From: a virus
IMG/VR virus record: IMGVR_UViG_3300042307_001176
Coordinates: 62,001 to 126,000 of that record
Length of the DNA: 64,000 bases
Reading direction: 5' to 3' (one strand)
In this document: positions 38,751 through 47,243 of the stretch, piece after piece
Position numbering within the stretch: position 1 is the stretch's first letter
Layout: every line of letters begins with the position of its first letter
Notes under the pieces: model-generated
Databases searched by the model: none
The model's input: the letters and a program-made list of their open reading frames with translations, nothing else
Told to the model about the DNA's origin: nothing
Program-made: the position numbers and the translations under genes

Positions 38751-39536
38751 ATGAAAAAGTTTGGGCGTTTTAATGATGTGATCCGTTGGACTGCACAACA
38801 AATGTACGATTACTCATATGAGGTACATACAGAAAAATGGCAGGGTAAGGAGATTAAACATGATCCTAAGTACACAATGATTGAAACATTAAACCTTTCT
38901 TTTTCGTGTCAGATGTCACCGGATATTAAAGAGATAGGTGAACAGATTAAACCAAATTTTGCATGGGCAGACGAACACTTTGAAGAAAGAGTTAGCGGAT
39001 TACCATTGAACCCTCCTCCCTCACATGTGAGATGGCCTTATGCTCAAAAGAATAATGAGGAATTTGGAGGACTTGAAAAATTTTCACATACTTATCCAGA
39101 AAGAATCTGGCCCAAATTTGCATCAGAAATTCCTAACAGTAAGATGTCAGGAATAAGATATGAATACGGGGATTTTAATGATGTTGTTGAATTAATGTCA
39201 AGAGAACCTTTCACTAGACAAGCATTCCTTCCTATTTGGTTTCCTGAAGATACTGGATCAGTTACAGGAGAAAGAGTTCCTTGTACTATTGGATATCATT
39301 TCATTAGGAGAGGAGATTGGGTACATGTTGTTTATTATATTAGATCTTGCGATTTCTTTAGACACTTTAGAGATGACATTTATCTTTGTGCTAAAAAAGT
39401 ATTCTGGTTAATTGAAAAACTAAAAGAAAAAGATCCAGAGAATTGGAATAATGTAAAACCTGGTATGCTTACTATGCACATTACTTCTTTACATGCTTGG
39501 GCAGTAGAAAAGTCTTTGCTAAAGAAATTAATGTAA
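38751..39536 (+). CDS. thymidylate-synthase-fold enzyme, possibly pyrimidine (hydroxy)methylase
   Basis: The 261-residue protein shows REPFTRQAFLPIWFPEDTGS, VPCTIGYHFIRRGDW with Cys178, and VYYIRSCDFFRHFRDD, which line up with the R-x-x-W, PC and RS-D elements of thymidylate synthases. It is very divergent from the ThyA at 16854. T4-like phages use such enzymes (dCMP hydroxymethylase) to make modified DNA, and its neighbour is a purine enzyme. The substrate is not predictable. Confidence 0.7.
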   Translation: MKKFGRFNDVIRWTAQQMYDYSYEVHTEKWQGKEIKHDPKYTMIETLNLSFSCQMSPDIKEIGEQIKPNFAWADEHFEERVSGLPLNPPPSHVRWPYAQKNNEEFGGLEKFSHTYPERIWPKFASEIPNSKMSGIRYEYGDFNDVVELMSREPFTRQAFLPIWFPEDTGSVTGERVPCTIGYHFIRRGDWVHVVYYIRSCDFFRHFRDDIYLCAKKVFWLIEKLKEKDPENWNNVKPGMLTMHITSLHAWAVEKSLLKKLM

Positions 39537-39549
39537 TGATATATATTGG

Positions 39550-40380
39550 ATGCTTAAACATCTAAAAGATTTTAAAAATTTTAGTCTATTCGAATCGATT
39601 AGAATAGAAAAAATGGATCCTTCCACATACGAAAAAGAAACAGTTACTGCTTTACCTTATGTTGATAAGATAGAGGAAAATAGACAATTATTTCTTAAAA
39701 AACTTTGTAAAATTTCAGAAGAGCTAGATATAAAACCAGAATGGCTTTTACATACAATATTTCATGAAAGTAGGTTTGATCCTAAGTACAGAGATCAAAT
39801 GTCACGTGCAGTAGGACTTATTTCTTTTCTTCCTAGTATTTTAAAAATATTTATCAACGATGAAACAGGTAAAACAATAACGCCTAATGACGTTTTACAA
39901 ATGAGCAATATTGATCAATTGGACTTAGTTGCGGAATTTTATAAAATGTGGTTCGAAAAAATGAAATTAAAATCACCAATTATTGCTGGAGATTTTGCAG
40001 CTTTAACTTTCTATCCTGCAGTAATACAAAAGGATTGGGGGTGGAAATTCCCTGATTATGTAGTGGATTTAAATATAGAAATGTTTAATAAGTTCCCTTC
40101 TGGTGTTGGTAGAACTAAAAAAGATTATTATGATTATATTGATCAAGTATTAAATAACAATACTGAACAAGATGATGATAATGATTATATACTAGGTAAT
40201 TTTGGTGGTGCTTTTGCAGAGCCAGGAGTATATAGTAATAAGAAACCTTTAGAATTTTATAAAGATCTTTTATTTGCTATACAAGATCCAGCACAAAATC
40301 AAGAGCTACAAGCTCAGGACATAGAAAATACAGAGAAATCCAAGCAGATTGGTACACTAGGAATAAACAACGTAAAATAA
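39550..40380 (+). CDS. lytic-transglycosylase-like cargo protein
   Basis: The N-terminus MLKHLKDFKNFSLFE ends in L-F-E. Residues 52-100 (KISEELDIKPEWLLHTIFHE, then SRFDPKYRDQMSRAVGLISF) are the SLT-type lysozyme core with Glu73 as the likely catalytic acid. It should open peptidoglycan during DNA entry if packaged. The C-terminal 70 residues are polar and acidic. A GATATATATT box overlaps its upstream region. Confidence 0.8.
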   Translation: MLKHLKDFKNFSLFESIRIEKMDPSTYEKETVTALPYVDKIEENRQLFLKKLCKISEELDIKPEWLLHTIFHESRFDPKYRDQMSRAVGLISFLPSILKIFINDETGKTITPNDVLQMSNIDQLDLVAEFYKMWFEKMKLKSPIIAGDFAALTFYPAVIQKDWGWKFPDYVVDLNIEMFNKFPSGVGRTKKDYYDYIDQVLNNNTEQDDDNDYILGNFGGAFAEPGVYSNKKPLEFYKDLLFAIQDPAQNQELQAQDIENTEKSKQIGTLGINNVK

Positions 40381-40388
40381 AATATAAA

Positions 40389-40571
40389 ATGAAAGCTATT
40401 ATTAATTTTTTTAAATCTTTATTTACAACTAAAAAAGAAGAGATGTTTTGTGAGATCGTGAAAAAAGAAGCTACTCCTAAAGCTAAAAGAGGAAAAAAAC
40501 CTAAAACTGAAAAAGCGATAGGAAAGGAAGTTAAAGCTCCTGCTAAAAAATCCAAAAAAAGTGAAAATTAA
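40389..40571 (+). CDS. small basic protein, 60 aa
   Basis: After a hydrophobic amphipathic start (MKAIINFFKSLFTTKK) the rest is Lys/Ala/Pro-rich and strongly basic, like a histone-tail or DNA-condensing segment. It overlaps the next gene by 11 bases. It may be packaged with DNA; there is no sequence proof. Confidence 0.55.
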   Translation: MKAIINFFKSLFTTKKEEMFCEIVKKEATPKAKRGKKPKTEKAIGKEVKAPAKKSKKSEN

Positions 40572-40848
40572 GAAGCTAACCGAATTCCTTATAGAAACTA
40601 ATAGTCAATTAGAATATAGCGGAGAAGACGTTACAAAAATGCCAATTATAGGTAAGATTATTACCTATTCTATTGGTCCTTTTGAAGAGGGAGAATATGA
40701 TGTAGTAGAAATAATAGATTCTCCAGACGGGAAAGATATTTATGTTACAGATAAATGGTATAAAGAATACAAAAGAATACCACAGATCATACATTCTGAT
40801 TTAGTAAAAGAATATATTCCAGTAGAAAAATTGGGAAACTTTTATTAA
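40561..40848 (+). CDS. tagged cargo candidate, GTG start, 95 aa
   Basis: The GTG at 40561 gives MKIKKLTEFLIE, a tag ending in L-I-E; no better ATG exists near it. The body (MPIIGKIITYSIGPFEEGEY, then a YVTDKWYKEYKRIPQIIH segment) is beta-rich. Function unknown. Confidence 0.6.
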   Translation: MKIKKLTEFLIETNSQLEYSGEDVTKMPIIGKIITYSIGPFEEGEYDVVEIIDSPDGKDIYVTDKWYKEYKRIPQIIHSDLVKEYIPVEKLGNFY

Positions 40849-40868
40849 TAAGGTTATATAATAATAGA

Positions 40869-40940
40869 ACTAGAGGTTTCTAGTCACTTCCCGGTCAACA
40901 AACCGTAGAGTTTTCAGAAATGGAAGCAAAGGAAGGGGCC
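40869..40940 (+). promoter_or_regulatory. structured 5' leader of the zinc-ribbon gene
   Basis: A perfect hairpin ACTAGA-GGTT-TCTAGT (40869-40884) is followed by CTTCCC (able to pair with GGAAGG at 40931-40936) enclosing CGGT-CAACAA-ACCG. The ATG follows 16 bases later. The interior partly resembles the element at 32546. It could be a riboregulator or small RNA. Confidence 0.45.
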
Positions 40941-40956
40941 AAATAAAATAGTCTTT

Positions 40957-41712
40957 ATGTATTATTCAACGCCAAGCGTAATGTCGGCATGTACTGCTAA
41001 CATTACAAAAAACAGAAATAGATCTAAGATCTATGAGAATTCCGTCTATCTAAAAGACGGTGAAAATTTCGAGATTGAGTTATTCAATCCAACAACGTCA
41101 AGGGTACTTGCAAAAATCACTATCAACGGTAATAGCATTTCTAATTCAGGAATTGTTCTAAAACCAGGAGAGAGAGTTTATCTGGAAAGATTTATTGATT
41201 CAAACAACAAATTTGTTTTTGAAACGTATGAAGTCGAAGGATCAAATGAAGCTTTAAATGCTATCAGAAATAATGGAGGTGTAGAAGTTTCTTTCTATAC
41301 TGAAATTACAACTTCCACTTACTCGTCATTTCCAACTAGCCATACTGGATATGTGTCGGGTACATTGAATGATACCTACAGCTATCCATTTGGTGGTACT
41401 ACAGTAAATAATCTTTTTACAATGTCCAGTGTTACTAATAGTTCTATAGGAGTTAATTCTAGTGTATTAACTAGTTCAACAAAAAGTATTGAAACTGGTA
41501 GAATCGAAAAAGGTGATTCAAGCGATCAATTATTCGAAACAGTAAATGGGAATTTTAGCACATTTGCTACAAGTTCTATTACTATCAAATTACTTCCTGA
41601 GTCACAAAAACCAGTTGAGGTTTCTACACTTAGAAACTACTGTGCAAATTGTGGAACAAGATCTAAAAAGCAATCTTGGAAATTCTGTCCAAATTGTGGA
41701 GAAAAAATCTAA
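40957..41712 (+). CDS. virion-like beta protein with C-terminal zinc ribbon, 251 aa
   Basis: Residues 27-120 form a beta-rich domain (ENFEIELFNPTTSRVLAKIT, then VLKPGERVYLERF) reminiscent of viral jelly-roll proteins. Residues 125-215 are Ser/Thr/Gly low-complexity. The C-terminus holds two CxxC pairs (Cys229/232 and 244/247) in a zinc ribbon. It may decorate the particle. It ends at a strong bidirectional terminator. Confidence 0.65.
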   Translation: MYYSTPSVMSACTANITKNRNRSKIYENSVYLKDGENFEIELFNPTTSRVLAKITINGNSISNSGIVLKPGERVYLERFIDSNNKFVFETYEVEGSNEALNAIRNNGGVEVSFYTEITTSTYSSFPTSHTGYVSGTLNDTYSYPFGGTTVNNLFTMSSVTNSSIGVNSSVLTSSTKSIETGRIEKGDSSDQLFETVNGNFSTFATSSITIKLLPESQKPVEVSTLRNYCANCGTRSKKQSWKFCPNCGEKI

Positions 41713-41727
41713 ACCCTACTACACAAA

Positions 41728-41751
41728 AAACCCAAGAGCGATCTTGGGTTT
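41728..41751. terminator. bidirectional intrinsic terminator
   Basis: AAACCCAAGA and TCTTGGGTTT pair perfectly around GCGA, with T-rich sequence on both sides, between two convergent genes. Confidence 0.8.
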
Positions 41752-41761
41752 GTAGTTTTTA

Positions 41762-42574
41762 TTAATTAAGGTAAGTATCCCAATCCTGAGCCATTTCTGC
41801 TTGAGAAATTTCAGTATCTGTATAAGGTCTAATATTTTTTAAAGGAGTACCTTGATAGTTCATGTAAGCTTCTTTAGGTACTGGAATTTGTGATTGCTGA
41901 GGTGTTTCTGATCCGTATCCAGCATATGTAGGTTGAGTTGTAACATCGCTTTTTGTAGGAGCTCCTGTTACCCAACTAACTGCTTTAACTCCAGATTTAA
42001 TTTCAGTTGTTACTCCTCTTAAAGCTTTAATTTTTCCAGCGTCTTTACTAAGAGCTACTAATTTAGATCCCCCATTAAGTACAAATGATTTTAAAGATCC
42101 TAGCATTTTTCCAACAAATGGTGCAATACCAGAGAATTTAGCTAAAAATTTAGAACCTTTTAAGAATTTAGCAATTTTAGGAAAGAATTTAGCAACTCCA
42201 TTAATTAATGGCTTAAGAATCCCCGCTCCTATTCCTACACCTTTTCCTAGTGCTTTAACTAGAAGAGTTCCTCCTGCTCCAATGTATTGTCCAAATAATG
42301 GGATTAAACCAATTGCACAAAGTCCAGCAAGAAGAAATTCGCCTTGCTTAGCATAAGAAACTAAATTAATACCTTCTGCTACTGATCCTACTCCTGGTAT
42401 AAGAGCTGCAAAATCTAAAATTGTATTATACCATGCCTCTAGTAATTGATCATCATTAGAATTTAGATATTCTATAGATTCAATAATTTGTTCATGTGAA
42501 AAATCGTTCTGGTTGAAATTAAAGCTATTCTCATCTTCGAATAGAAATCCGTCCATTGATAATATGTGATTCAT
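41762..42574 (-). CDS. tagged protein with pretoxin-like transmembrane region, 270 aa
   Basis: After MNHILSMDGFLFEDE comes a Gln/Asn/Glu-rich linker and then LDFAALIPGVGSVAEGINLV and LAGLCAIGLIPLFGQYIGAG (about 53-101). This glycine-rich double hydrophobic segment resembles the region preceding toxin domains in polymorphic toxins. Residues 105-200 are basic and glycine-rich amphipathic repeats (GVAKFFPKIAKFLKGSKF). It may be an injected pore-forming or DNA-channel protein. GATATATAA lies upstream at 42592-42600. Confidence 0.65.
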   Translation of the reverse strand: MNHILSMDGFLFEDENSFNFNQNDFSHEQIIESIEYLNSNDDQLLEAWYNTILDFAALIPGVGSVAEGINLVSYAKQGEFLLAGLCAIGLIPLFGQYIGAGGTLLVKALGKGVGIGAGILKPLINGVAKFFPKIAKFLKGSKFLAKFSGIAPFVGKMLGSLKSFVLNGGSKLVALSKDAGKIKALRGVTTEIKSGVKAVSWVTGAPTKSDVTTQPTYAGYGSETPQQSQIPVPKEAYMNYQGTPLKNIRPYTDTEISQAEMAQDWDTYLN

Positions 42575-42590
42575 ACTATTATTTTTATTT

Positions 42591-42600
42591 TATATATCTG
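42591..42600 (-). promoter_or_regulatory. AGATATATAA box (phage promoter candidate, minus strand)
   Basis: It lies 16 bases upstream of the minus-strand tagged gene, the same sequence as before plus-strand cargo genes. Confidence 0.45.
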
Positions 42601-42638
42601 ATTCAAGGAAACTTTTGATGTTTTTCACTATAATTAGC

Positions 42639-42992
42639 ATGTTATATAGATCAAGTAAAATATATGTAGATGATTCTGATATTCATGGACGTGGAGTATT
42701 TGCATCGGAATTTATAAAATCGGGTGAAATTCTAGAGGAATGTCATTTTTTAGTATTAGAAAATGGATTACAATATCCAGAAATTTTACATAATCATTTT
42801 TTTTCGTGGCCAAAAGGCGCAGGAGACAAATTAGCTATATGTCTTGGATATGGAAGTATCTTTAATAACTCAGACGAATCTCCCAATGCAGATTGGCAAA
42901 CAGACACAACAAAAAACAAAATAATATTCTTCTCAATCCGAGATATTAATCAAGGAGATGAAATATTTACGAATTACCGAAAAAATGATTAA
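42639..42992 (+). CDS. SET-domain protein (lysine methyltransferase-like)
   Basis: The protein reads MLYRSSKIYVDDSDIHGRGV, then FASEFIKSGEILEE, LGYGSIFNNSDESPNADW and IRDINQGDEIFTNYR, the complete SET order including the NxS and the C-terminal Tyr. SET enzymes use S-adenosylmethionine to methylate protein lysines. In a phage the target could be host ribosomal or chromosomal proteins. An ATG at 42618 is an alternative start, seven codons upstream. Confidence 0.85.
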   Translation: MLYRSSKIYVDDSDIHGRGVFASEFIKSGEILEECHFLVLENGLQYPEILHNHFFSWPKGAGDKLAICLGYGSIFNNSDESPNADWQTDTTKNKIIFFSIRDINQGDEIFTNYRKND

Positions 42993-43058
42993 TTTTTTAA
43001 AAAATCGTTTTTTATAACAAAGCAGTATCATTAAATTTATCCTATAAACAAAAACAAG

Positions 43059-43325
43059 ATGGACACGGAAGACAGGAAAAGATTAGAAGAAATAGAGAAA
43101 AGTATAGAAAAGCTCTATGATGAACAATCAAGAAAACTTTACGATTACATTGCTCAAATGGGTGAAGATGCTTTTATGGAAGGACAACCTTTATATAAGT
43201 TTAGAGACACCGATCTTTTTGATAAACTTATAGCACACTTTGAATCTATTGAAGAATACGAAAAATGTGCATTCATTCTAGAGCAATCTACAAAAATTAG
43301 ACAAGCAATTATAGAAAGGATGTAA
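43059..43325 (+). CDS. small helical protein, UVR-motif-like, 88 aa
   Basis: The C-terminal FESIEEYEKCAFILEQSTKI weakly resembles the UVR helical hairpin of UvrB/UvrC, and the N-terminus is a coiled coil. The function is uncertain; it may mediate protein contacts. Confidence 0.6.
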   Translation: MDTEDRKRLEEIEKSIEKLYDEQSRKLYDYIAQMGEDAFMEGQPLYKFRDTDLFDKLIAHFESIEEYEKCAFILEQSTKIRQAIIERM

Positions 43326-43367
43326 TACAGAAGAAACTTTTCCAAGTTCATACAATATAAATAGTGT

Positions 43368-43622
43368 ATGGGAAAAGGACGAAGATACATAAAAAAATCT
43401 GCTGATGGCAGATTTTTTTTGCATATAGAGAAGCCAGAGTATCAGATAGATCTTGATAAGAAAACAAAATTATGGACCTCTTCAGATTATCTGTTCTCAG
43501 AGGCTCTTAAAGAAGATTTAGAAAACACAAAAAATACTCTGGACGTATTAATAAGGTGGAATGAGATTCAACAGAATTTTGAAGCTTGTAATAAGCTTCT
43601 ACTTTTAAGAAAAACTTTCTAA
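43368..43622 (+). CDS. small hypothetical protein, 84 aa
   Basis: A basic start (MGKGRRYIKKSADGRFFLHI) precedes a helical Leu-rich second half. A TATAAATAG box lies just upstream, and a terminator follows. No family is recognised. Confidence 0.55.
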   Translation: MGKGRRYIKKSADGRFFLHIEKPEYQIDLDKKTKLWTSSDYLFSEALKEDLENTKNTLDVLIRWNEIQQNFEACNKLLLLRKTF

Positions 43623-43628
43623 AATAAA

Positions 43629-43655
43629 AAAAAAGAGTGGATTCACTCTTTTTTT
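43629..43655 (+). terminator. intrinsic terminator
   Basis: AAAAAGAGTG and CACTCTTTTT pair around a short GATT loop with a T-run, ending the unit before the recombination and replication genes. Confidence 0.75.
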
Positions 43656-43699
43656 GTGAACCTAAATTAAAAAATCGAGTATAATAATAAAAAGAAATT

Positions 43700-44005
43700 A
43701 TGGAATCGATTTTTGAAAACGAAAAATTATTATCGGGAAGAATGCTTTCCTTATCTAAATCTGGATATAGAGAAGAATTCCCAGATAATGAGGTTTATTT
43801 CAATGCAAACATTTTTGTTTTAGAAGAGGGTAAAATTTGGTATGGTGATATTGATGTCACTAAAGAAAAAGAACAATTAGAAAATGTAGCAAGAGAAATT
43901 GGAAAAGATTTGTACATCCTTAGGGAAATGGACGGAAGATTTGGAAATGAAGAATTAAAGGATTCTGAAATTATTACTAGAGCAATGTGTAAAATAACTA
44001 AATAA
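43700..44005 (+). CDS. hypothetical protein, 101 aa
   Basis: A mixed alpha/beta acidic protein (NIFVLEEGKIWYGDIDVTKE, then DLYILREMDGRFG). It is the first gene of the recombination/replication unit, 14 bases before UvsX, and may assist it, but no motif shows this. Confidence 0.65.
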   Translation: MESIFENEKLLSGRMLSLSKSGYREEFPDNEVYFNANIFVLEEGKIWYGDIDVTKEKEQLENVAREIGKDLYILREMDGRFGNEELKDSEIITRAMCKITK

Positions 44006-44019
44006 TAAAAATAATAAAT

Positions 44020-45183
44020 ATGGCAAAGAAAGAATTTTCGTTCGCGGAATTAGACAAATCACTTTCAAAAATTGAAGGATTTGAAATGGGATCAATTTTA
44101 GAAACTAATGAGTTTTCTAAAACAACAGAATGGATCTCAACAGGTAATTATCTTTTAAATGCTCAACTTTCAGGAAGTTTATTTGGAGGAATAGCAAATA
44201 ACAGATCAATAGGAATTGCGGGTGATCCTTCTACAGGTAAGACTTTTCTGGCAATGAATATTACAAGAGAAGCTCAGAAGCAAGATTATGATGTTATTTA
44301 TTGTGACACAGAAGGTGCTATAGATAAAAGCTCAGCCAAAAAATTCGGAGTTGATCCAACAAGAGTTAGATACCAGCCTATTAAAACTATTAATGACTTT
44401 AAAATATTCACAACAAATATTTTAGAAAAAGTTAAGAATGCAAGAAAAGAAGGGGCAGAACCTAAAATCATGATCATTTTAGATTCTCTTGGTATGCTTA
44501 GTACAGATAAAGAAACAGGTGATGCTATTAAGGGTAAGAGCGCAATGGATATGGGATTAAGATCTAAAGAAATGAGATCACTATTCCGTGTTATAACATT
44601 AGACTTAACAGGTGTTAGAATTCCATTGGTTTGTACTAATCACACAACAACAGGAGGAATAGGCGGATTTATGCCAACGAAAGAAGCATCAGGAGGTGAT
44701 GGACCAATTTTCTCAATGAGTAATGTTATTATGCTTTCTAAAGCACAATTAAAAGAGAATGACACAAAAACCGGAATTATTGTAACATCTACACCTAAGA
44801 AAGCAAGATTCACCAGACCTTATCCAGTTAAATTCCATATCTCATTTATGAATGGTATGAATCCTTATGTGGGATTACAAGATTTTACTTCCTGGGAAAT
44901 TTGCGGAATTGAAAGAGGTAAATTAGAGGTTGATAAAAAAACAGGAGACATGGAATTTACCGCTAATGCTACTTCTACAAGATGGGCAATTAAACATTTA
45001 GGCAAGACCGTTACTTCTTCTCAATTATTTAATGGAGAAATATTCACTGATGAAGTATTAAGTATGATCGATGAGAAAGTAATTAAACCTCATTTCTTAT
45101 TACCCGATCTTTTTGACGATGAAGAATTAGCAATACTAGCTGAACCTGAAGCAGACACTGAAGAGGAAGATGGAGAAGAATAA
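44020..45183 (+). CDS. uvsX: UvsX/RecA-type recombinase
   Basis: The 387-residue protein has Walker A GDPSTGKT (68-75), a VIYCDTEGAID segment, Walker B KIMIILDSLGML and the LVCTNHTTTGG strand, the T4 UvsX-type RecA core. It should drive strand exchange in recombination-dependent replication with gp46/47 downstream. The acidic C-terminal tail is typical. It overlaps the next gene by 14 bases. Confidence 0.93.
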   Translation: MAKKEFSFAELDKSLSKIEGFEMGSILETNEFSKTTEWISTGNYLLNAQLSGSLFGGIANNRSIGIAGDPSTGKTFLAMNITREAQKQDYDVIYCDTEGAIDKSSAKKFGVDPTRVRYQPIKTINDFKIFTTNILEKVKNARKEGAEPKIMIILDSLGMLSTDKETGDAIKGKSAMDMGLRSKEMRSLFRVITLDLTGVRIPLVCTNHTTTGGIGGFMPTKEASGGDGPIFSMSNVIMLSKAQLKENDTKTGIIVTSTPKKARFTRPYPVKFHISFMNGMNPYVGLQDFTSWEICGIERGKLEVDKKTGDMEFTANATSTRWAIKHLGKTVTSSQLFNGEIFTDEVLSMIDEKVIKPHFLLPDLFDDEELAILAEPEADTEEEDGEE

Positions 45184-45463
45184 ACTTAAAATGAAATATC
45201 TGCTAGGTATCTGGAAAGATCTTCCCGAATATCCAACAAAAGAAGATGTTATTTATGAGCTTAACTCATATTTAATTAAGGATGGAAGACCTGATGGAGA
45301 GTTTTCAGACCAGACTTTTAATTCTTTTCTTCCTGAAGGATGGGAAGAAAATAAATTTGCAGAAGCAGTTAATGAACTTATAGAGACAGACATTTTTGAA
45401 AAAACTGAAAAAACATTAGGAAATAAAAATTGGTATAAAATAAAGGATAATCCACACTATTAA
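45170..45463 (+). CDS. hypothetical protein, 97 aa
   Basis: It lies between UvsX and the helicase. The segment FLPEGWEENKFAEAVNELIE is helical and the end is basic. An internal ATG at 45191 could be the true start. Its position suggests a recombination or helicase-loading accessory role, but only by context. Confidence 0.62.
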   Translation: MEKNKLKMKYLLGIWKDLPEYPTKEDVIYELNSYLIKDGRPDGEFSDQTFNSFLPEGWEENKFAEAVNELIETDIFEKTEKTLGNKNWYKIKDNPHY

Positions 45464-45465
45464 AA

Positions 45466-46767
45466 ATGCAAAATCAACACTTAGAAAATATTTGGTTTAA
45501 AGCGGTAATTGACAATCCAGCTTATATTGAAGCAACAGAATCTAGTTACTTCAAAAATGCAGATTTCCAAGAAGCTTTTAAAGTCGTAAAATCATTTTGG
45601 AAAAAATATCAACAGGTCCCTAGCAAAAATCAAGTCAGAGAATCTGCAAAACTTTTGAAATTAGAAGATAAACTCACAGATTCTTTACTTGAATCTATGT
45701 GGTCAATATCTCTTAATGATTACGATACTGATTGGTTACAACAGAATACCGAATCTTGGATTGAATGGAAGACATTAGAAAAAAGTGCGGTAGATTCAAT
45801 AAATTATATCAAAAGTACTGATGTAACTCCAGATAATATTAAGGATGTGATTAACACTTACAAATCGATAGTTGTTGATCGTAATAAAGTGGATTTCTCA
45901 TTTGATATGGGGCTTAACTTTAAAGATCCAGAAGCTCACAAGCAGCCAAGCAGCTTAACATTCTCTAGTGGATATGATTACATAGATCATTGCCTTGGTG
46001 GAGGATTTTCAGCTAAATGTCTATATGTTTTATTAGGACAGCCTAAAGTTGGAAAAACTCTTTGGCTTGGTAATATAGCAACACAAGCTATTAGAGCAGC
46101 AAATAATGTCGCTATTGTTACATTAGAATTAGGAGACAGAAAATACATGAAAAGATTAGGATCTAATCTTTTGGGAATCAAGATGTCAGAATATAAAGAC
46201 TCAGCGGAGAATGACTCACAAATTAAAAAGAAAATAACAAATCTTGGATTTGATAATTTAAGAACCCCCGGTGAATTAGTAGTGAAAGAATTTGCCACAT
46301 CTCAAGCATCTGCAATAGACGTAGAAAATTGGTTAACTAAGGTTGAACAAGTAATGGGAATTAAATTCAAAATCGTTATTATTGACTATATTAATATTAT
46401 GAAGAACTGGAGAAATCCAAATTCAGAAAATACATATATGAAAATTAAACAGATTGCAGAAGATCTTAGAGCTGCAGCACAAAGAAATGATTGGGCAATA
46501 GTGACAGCAACTCAGACAAAACAAAGTGAATTTGATGCTACGGATCTCAGTATGAATTCAGCATCCGAATCATCAGGACTGGTAGCAACAGTTGATGGTA
46601 TGTTTGGTATTATTCAAGATCCTATGATGCTTACTAACAACGAATACAAGCTAAAATTGCTTGCAAATAGGGACGAAGGCTATAAAAACTCTTACAAAAA
46701 GTTTATAGTTGATTACACCTTCATGAGAATATCTGAAGATCCCAACTCTCAAATAATAAATGATTGA
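45466..46767 (+). CDS. DnaB/gp41-type replicative helicase
   Basis: The 433-residue protein has an N-terminal helical domain and a RecA-like motor with LLGQPKVGKTLW (Walker A about 191-198), VTLELGDRKYMKRLGSN, VIIDYINIM (Walker B) and VTATQTKQS. This is the layout of T4 gp41-like helicases, which unwind DNA 5' to 3' at the fork. Its stop overlaps the next start as TGATG. Confidence 0.92.
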   Translation: MQNQHLENIWFKAVIDNPAYIEATESSYFKNADFQEAFKVVKSFWKKYQQVPSKNQVRESAKLLKLEDKLTDSLLESMWSISLNDYDTDWLQQNTESWIEWKTLEKSAVDSINYIKSTDVTPDNIKDVINTYKSIVVDRNKVDFSFDMGLNFKDPEAHKQPSSLTFSSGYDYIDHCLGGGFSAKCLYVLLGQPKVGKTLWLGNIATQAIRAANNVAIVTLELGDRKYMKRLGSNLLGIKMSEYKDSAENDSQIKKKITNLGFDNLRTPGELVVKEFATSQASAIDVENWLTKVEQVMGIKFKIVIIDYINIMKNWRNPNSENTYMKIKQIAEDLRAAAQRNDWAIVTATQTKQSEFDATDLSMNSASESSGLVATVDGMFGIIQDPMMLTNNEYKLKLLANRDEGYKNSYKKFIVDYTFMRISEDPNSQIIND

Positions 46768-47243
46768 TGAAAAAACAGCAAAAACTGATCGAAGATGAAA
46801 AAACCGACCTTGACATAAATCAAGAACTAGCAGAAAAAAAGAACGAAAAAGATACTGTTGATGAAGAGTTTGAAATGGATTCAAGTACAGATTATAGAAG
46901 CTTACAGTCTATAGTAACTTATGAAGATGAAGACTATATTCATTCGTGTAATTTAAATGATAAAATAGACGAGATCTTTCAAGTATCTAGATGGACTATC
47001 ATAAGTCCAAGTAAAAAAATACCAAAGGATCTTATCCCTTTAATATTTCAAGACATATTAAAAGAATTGGAAGAGACAGAATTTACAATGGTAGAGAAAT
47101 TTGTTGCTATTTGTGATTATACAGCAATAAATTATCAAAAAGCTTATGAATCTATTCATATGAAGTATAAAGAAATTATAGTTCAAGAGATGGATCAAAA
47201 ATATGGTATTTTAAGTAAAAAAGGAATTAAAAAGATATTTTAA
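46767..47243 (+). CDS. hypothetical protein between helicase and gp47, 158 aa
   Basis: The TGATG overlap sets the start at 46767. The N-terminal 50 residues are charged and probably disordered. The rest (NDKIDEIFQVSRWTIISPSK, then EFTMVEKFVAICDYTAIN) is helical. Coupled on both sides in the replication unit, it may be a loader or clamp-type accessory, but I see no diagnostic motif. Confidence 0.65.
   Translation: MKKQQKLIEDEKTDLDINQELAEKKNEKDTVDEEFEMDSSTDYRSLQSIVTYEDEDYIHSCNLNDKIDEIFQVSRWTIISPSKKIPKDLIPLIFQDILKELEETEFTMVEKFVAICDYTAINYQKAYESIHMKYKEIIVQEMDQKYGILSKKGIKKIF

Noticed and set aside
40869-40910. preQ1-I riboswitch reading of the AGAGGTTTCTAGT hairpin
   Set aside because: The loop and A-rich 3' tail do not follow the preQ1 consensus, and the downstream gene is not queuosine-related.
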